Shown here piece by piece: positions 60,222 through 64,000 of a stretch of 64,000 nt of DNA. Position numbers and translations under genes: made by a program. The stretch comes from Strix aluco (lineage: Eukaryota; Chordata; Aves; Strigiformes; Strigidae). The stretch lies in assembly GCF_031877795.1 (NCBI RefSeq), contig NC_133931.1, positions 136,872,621 through 136,936,620 of the forward strand, given 5' to 3'. The notes beneath the pieces are model-generated. The model saw only the letters and a list, made by a program, of their open reading frames with translations, was not told the DNA's origin and did no database searches. Positions within the stretch are counted from its first letter, which is position 1. Each line of letters opens with the position of its first letter.

Positions 60222-63200
60222 TTCTTATCTTTCATGTCTAAGATCTTACAAAGCAAGACTTCTACAGTGTATTAGTAAGGTCATACACACAAAGGGCTAA
60301 TGTAGCATCACAGTCACACACAGCAATCTTCTTCCCACAGTATGAAATTGCTTTAGCAAAATAAACTGCAATTGAAGTAAAGGGCTGCCTGTGACTCCAA
60401 ACAGCACAGTGAAGAGCCTCATCAGGTTAGAGGAGACACACTACAGTGAATATTCAGGAGCTTGATTCAGCTGTTACAGATAACAAGACTATCACCTCTC
60501 AATGACACCTGCTTTTTTTTTTTGACTAGGCTTTGTCAATTTTTCCCACACTATACAGCCAAATACTAAAAGTAGCACATAAAGAACTTGCTTTCTTATA
60601 TACATCTGCTCTTCCTTTCTTTGGCTTCTGCTTCCTAATTAATGAATCATTTTGATGGTCCCAGTCGCATACTGTTATGGCTAGCAGTGCTGAGCTGAGA
60701 CTGATTATGCAATTTAACATGACCATTCACACAGGACCTTGTGTAAATCCTCAAGATTCACTGCCTAGAAACTGTGTACTAAGGCCACACAGACAGTGTT
60801 AAATCAACAGTTTAAGAGAAGAAAAATCCTACTGTAATTTAGTATGCATGCAGTTATGCATAACATAATTTACTAGTTATGAATTAGCTAGAGTATTTCG
60901 CAAATAAATGGGAGCATGGCAAGGATTTAATGCACCAACCCCAACAGCAATGATTTACTCCGGTAACAAACACAGCTATGTCTTACCACACTTGAAAGTA
61001 GTTTCAATAGGTTTCTTGTTTGCTTAATCCAGATGACAAGCTTTCAGAGCTTTGTCTCTATCCCATCTTTACGCAAAATCCTCAGCCTTGACACATCTTT
61101 CACTAAAATGATTCACCAAGGTCACTGTAGGCTGTTTGCATTTAAACTGGTGCTGTCAATTTTATCTTGCAACTGACAATAAGATATATAAATGTTTCTA
61201 GTTTAGTGCTACTCCAGAAGTCCAGCCAACAGGTAGTCCTCTTCTTCTTATCTTCCCCTTTGCCACCAAACAGAGGACACATGTGCTTCCTCTCATGAGG
61301 CTCCAGGTGCCACTATCCTCCCACTCCAGCTGGGAGCTTCTGTTCCAGGCACTCAACTTTCTTCATGATCCCCCCACATGCTTGGAGTAATTGTGGTTTC
61401 AAGTTTGGAGATGGGGCAGGAGGGGAAACAGAGAACATCCATACAGGAAGGCTGGGCTCTGGAATTAGCCGCTTGTAAGAGTTCAGTAGTATTCTACTGA
61501 AGCTGCATGTCTGACAGCTGTAGCATCTAACAGGCCCATACCTCTCCTGAAGACTGCCATTTGTGATTTTCAAATTTAATGGTAGCAACAGAATAATCTG
61601 AACATTGAAAGAACAGTGTAATTTAAAAACAAAACCACGCTTCTTTGCTCACAATTATTTTACTGTGTATATTCAATTACATTTGTCCATGAATATTTAA
61701 AGTGACAGTAGCTGACCTGTCCCTAACTAGACATTGATAAGCAAACTATTCCTTGCCATTTGGGTTTTTAATATGCTGTTTTGTCAAATGTATTTAATGC
61801 CACCTCTGGGCTCACATTAAAAAAAACTTTCAAGGATTGGATACACAGTAGATGTCAAGTTTAATTTTGTTAATTCTACACATCTGCCTTTTAATTTGAC
61901 TTCCATTTTGAGTGTAAATGGAACGTGTTCACGTATAAACCTTTCCATAATCAAGGTGTCATTTTTGTCAAGTGATTAAAAACATTATTTCAGGATTCAA
62001 ATTACTGTCGCTTCACTGGCATGACAAGTAAAACTGGAAAGCTATATCAACTGGAGTGCCAATTTCATCTGCAGTAAAATTGTTATGTTACACTACTAGG
62101 AGAAATATTTAACAATTGTGAAATAAATCATTAAGGTCTTTGTAGTTACATTCTCCTACCTGTCAAAGTTACAGCAATCAAGTAAAAGACATGTCAATCA
62201 GGGTTTTGAAGAGTTTTGTGTGTCCTCGTTTCCTAACATCACTAAAGGTTTCTTTTTAACCTCTTCCTTCTTATCCTTTTGCCCTTTTCCTTCCTCAGCC
62301 CAAAAAAGCAAGGCAAAACAAAACCCTATGCTCCATTCCTGTTTCAGGCTATGGAAAAATAATTGTAGTGAATCTACACAATTTACTGCAGTACTCACAA
62401 GAACACTCAGGATTTAATATATAAAATTCCTTCTTTTTTTAAAAAAAAAAATCTATTTTGCTTTTGTTGTTCTAAGTTTAGATTTATTTTTTCCCAAAGC
62501 AAGCTTAAAATACTAAAGTATATAAATATACACTAATCATCTTTTAAATAAAAAAAAAAAGTTACACAATTAATGTTAAGAATTAAGACATTAGGCCAAT
62601 GGAGTTTCTTCTGGATAAGTGCAGTATTCCTGCTGATCCCTCCTGGTTACAGAGGCTGGAAATTCTCCTCTCATCTGTTAAAAGTCCATCTGCCCCCTCT
62701 ACCTCACCTCCTCCTCTCAACACAGACTTTGTATGTCAAATGGCTTAACTAGTTAACAGTTGGATTAATTCAAGTGCAATCATGTCTAACTATTTAGTTT
62801 GGATTTTCCTGCTGCTCCTCACACTTCATGAGACAGAACAGCTTTTGGGATCATTTTCCCCTACCTTCCCCCCCAGTTATAGAAGGTGGTCTAACAAAGT
62901 TCTTCTAGAAAAGCAATGATTTTTCATCTATATTCTAAAACCACAATTACTGCTCTGTTTTGACTATTCAAGAAGTTAATTTTAAGAAGTGCAAACCTTT
63001 CAATGAAAATTTAAGCTAACATTTTGTTAAAGTACATAACATTGAAGTATAGCATGTAACTAGAAAGTTTAAAAGCTATTGTGCATGTTACTTCAATTTC
63101 AGTATTTCTCCAGAGATCAACAAATTCCATTACTGAAATAAAATCTGCCTGTTTGCTATAGTCAGAACATTACTATTAAAATAGAAAAATTATGTTCCAT

Positions 63201-64000
63201 ATTTTGATACAATGGTTACATGGTTTGTGTAACAAAGGTGATAAAAATTAACAGTCCCTGGTTAACACTGGTAATTATTCTACCAGAAATGGTAAATATT
63301 TTCAACATCAAACTTTCTTTTCAAGAGAAAAAAAAGAGAGTAAAATTCAGCCTGGATTAAAGAGTCAAGATTTTTTTTTTCCTCTCTCACACCTGCTCTG
63401 CCGTCACTGCTGAACATGAAATTAGGAAGTAGATTTTTTTAACTTTAAATCGACCTTCATTTTACTAACCTTTATTTTCAGCACTAACAGGTATTTTATT
63501 ATACAGCAGAACTATCACCAAGGGACAGAAAGCCTCATTTCATGTAACCTTATTTTGAAAGTGGATTTATCTTACTATGAAAAACAAGAGGCCACCTTCA
63601 GATACACACACTCTGATAACCTTTGCATTAGAGTACGATTCAGAGTGGGTTTTAGTTTAAAAGATACGGAGTTTTGGTCAAGTTTAAAAGAAGCACTTGA
63701 GCATCTTGGATAGTGATGGGAAATAGGAAACGCAAGCCCACTTTCTGCTACTTTCTTAAATATAGAAGTGACATATTCAAACTCATTTTTAACATAATTT
63801 CAAAGGAAGTGATCCTTTTCCTTTGTAAGTATGCATATTGACTTGTGTCTAAGTTTAGCCATGTGGACAGAAAACAGACAAAAAGGATCAAAGCATTTTG
63901 GATCACCTTGGCTGATCAGAACAGGGCCAGGGTTATTGCTTGACAGGATCACCTAAGGTGATCGAAAGTGAGAAAATAAAGTAATCCCTCTAACTCTAGT

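Larger units (their letters stand above)
56131..64000 (-). other. SNX13: SNX13 intron 1, partial
   Basis: AT-rich intron with one CR1 (59631-60221). There is an AC/AT-rich microsatellite at about 57167-57232, a G10 run at 56951-56960, and a GC-richer unique block at 61180-61560. No CpG island, no exon 1 (no minus-strand ATG TTA ACT GAA-like segment with a donor) and no second gene is visible. The promoter must lie beyond the window. Confidence 0.75.

Noticed and set aside
1..64000. CRISPR arrays, operons, prokaryotic promoters or integrated bacterial/phage islands
   Set aside because: The window is a spliced vertebrate gene with LINE, LTR and DNA-transposon repeats; no regularly spaced direct repeats or prokaryotic gene clusters are present.

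Overview
This is an AT-rich vertebrate nuclear window. Several CR1-type LINE remnants end in the ATTCTRTG octamer, and the single recognisable gene is close to its mammalian orthologue, so the source is most likely a bird (inference). The chicken-repeat-like CR1 copies and an LTR of a type common in Neoaves fit this. There is no bacterial-style gene organisation: nearly all open frames in the window are chance frames in introns.

The window is occupied by one gene on the minus strand, SNX13 (sorting nexin 13, RGS-PX1). I assembled 25 consecutive coding exons between 56130 and 7844. Every junction has GT/AG ends, every phase matches its neighbour, and together they code for 964 residues plus a stop. 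The human protein is 968 residues as I recall it, so only about four N-terminal residues (exon 1) and the promoter are missing. They should lie beyond position 64000. Domain order along the protein is N-terminal membrane hairpin (exons 2-3), PXA (exons 4-10), RGS (exons 12-15), Ser/Asp-rich linker (exons 15-17), PX (exons 17-20), helical linker (exons 21-22) and nexin-C/PXC (exons 23-26). Exons are numbered assuming a single coding exon 1 upstream.

Region by region: 1-about 4500 is AT-rich sequence with no recognisable gene, either intergenic or a very long 3' UTR. From about 4500 to 7843 is probable 3' UTR. From 7844 to 20256 are exons 26-18 (nexin-C, linker, PX). From 20257 to 31096 are exons 17-13. 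From 31097 to 34406 is intron 12, filled by a long degenerate CR1. From 34407 to 44535 are exons 12-4, with a hAT-like DNA transposon with a perfect 8-bp target duplication in intron 9 and a solo endogenous-retrovirus LTR in intron 5. Intron 3 (44536-50453) holds three CR1 pieces and a MIR-like SINE. Intron 2 is 50557-56017. From 56131 onward is part of intron 1, with one more CR1.

No new biological system is evident. The points most worth checking are the opposed CR1 copies that bracket groups of SNX13 exons (possible circular RNA formation), the intact-looking hAT-like element, a weak donor at exon 7, and a G-rich/pyrimidine tract at the acceptor of exon 17.
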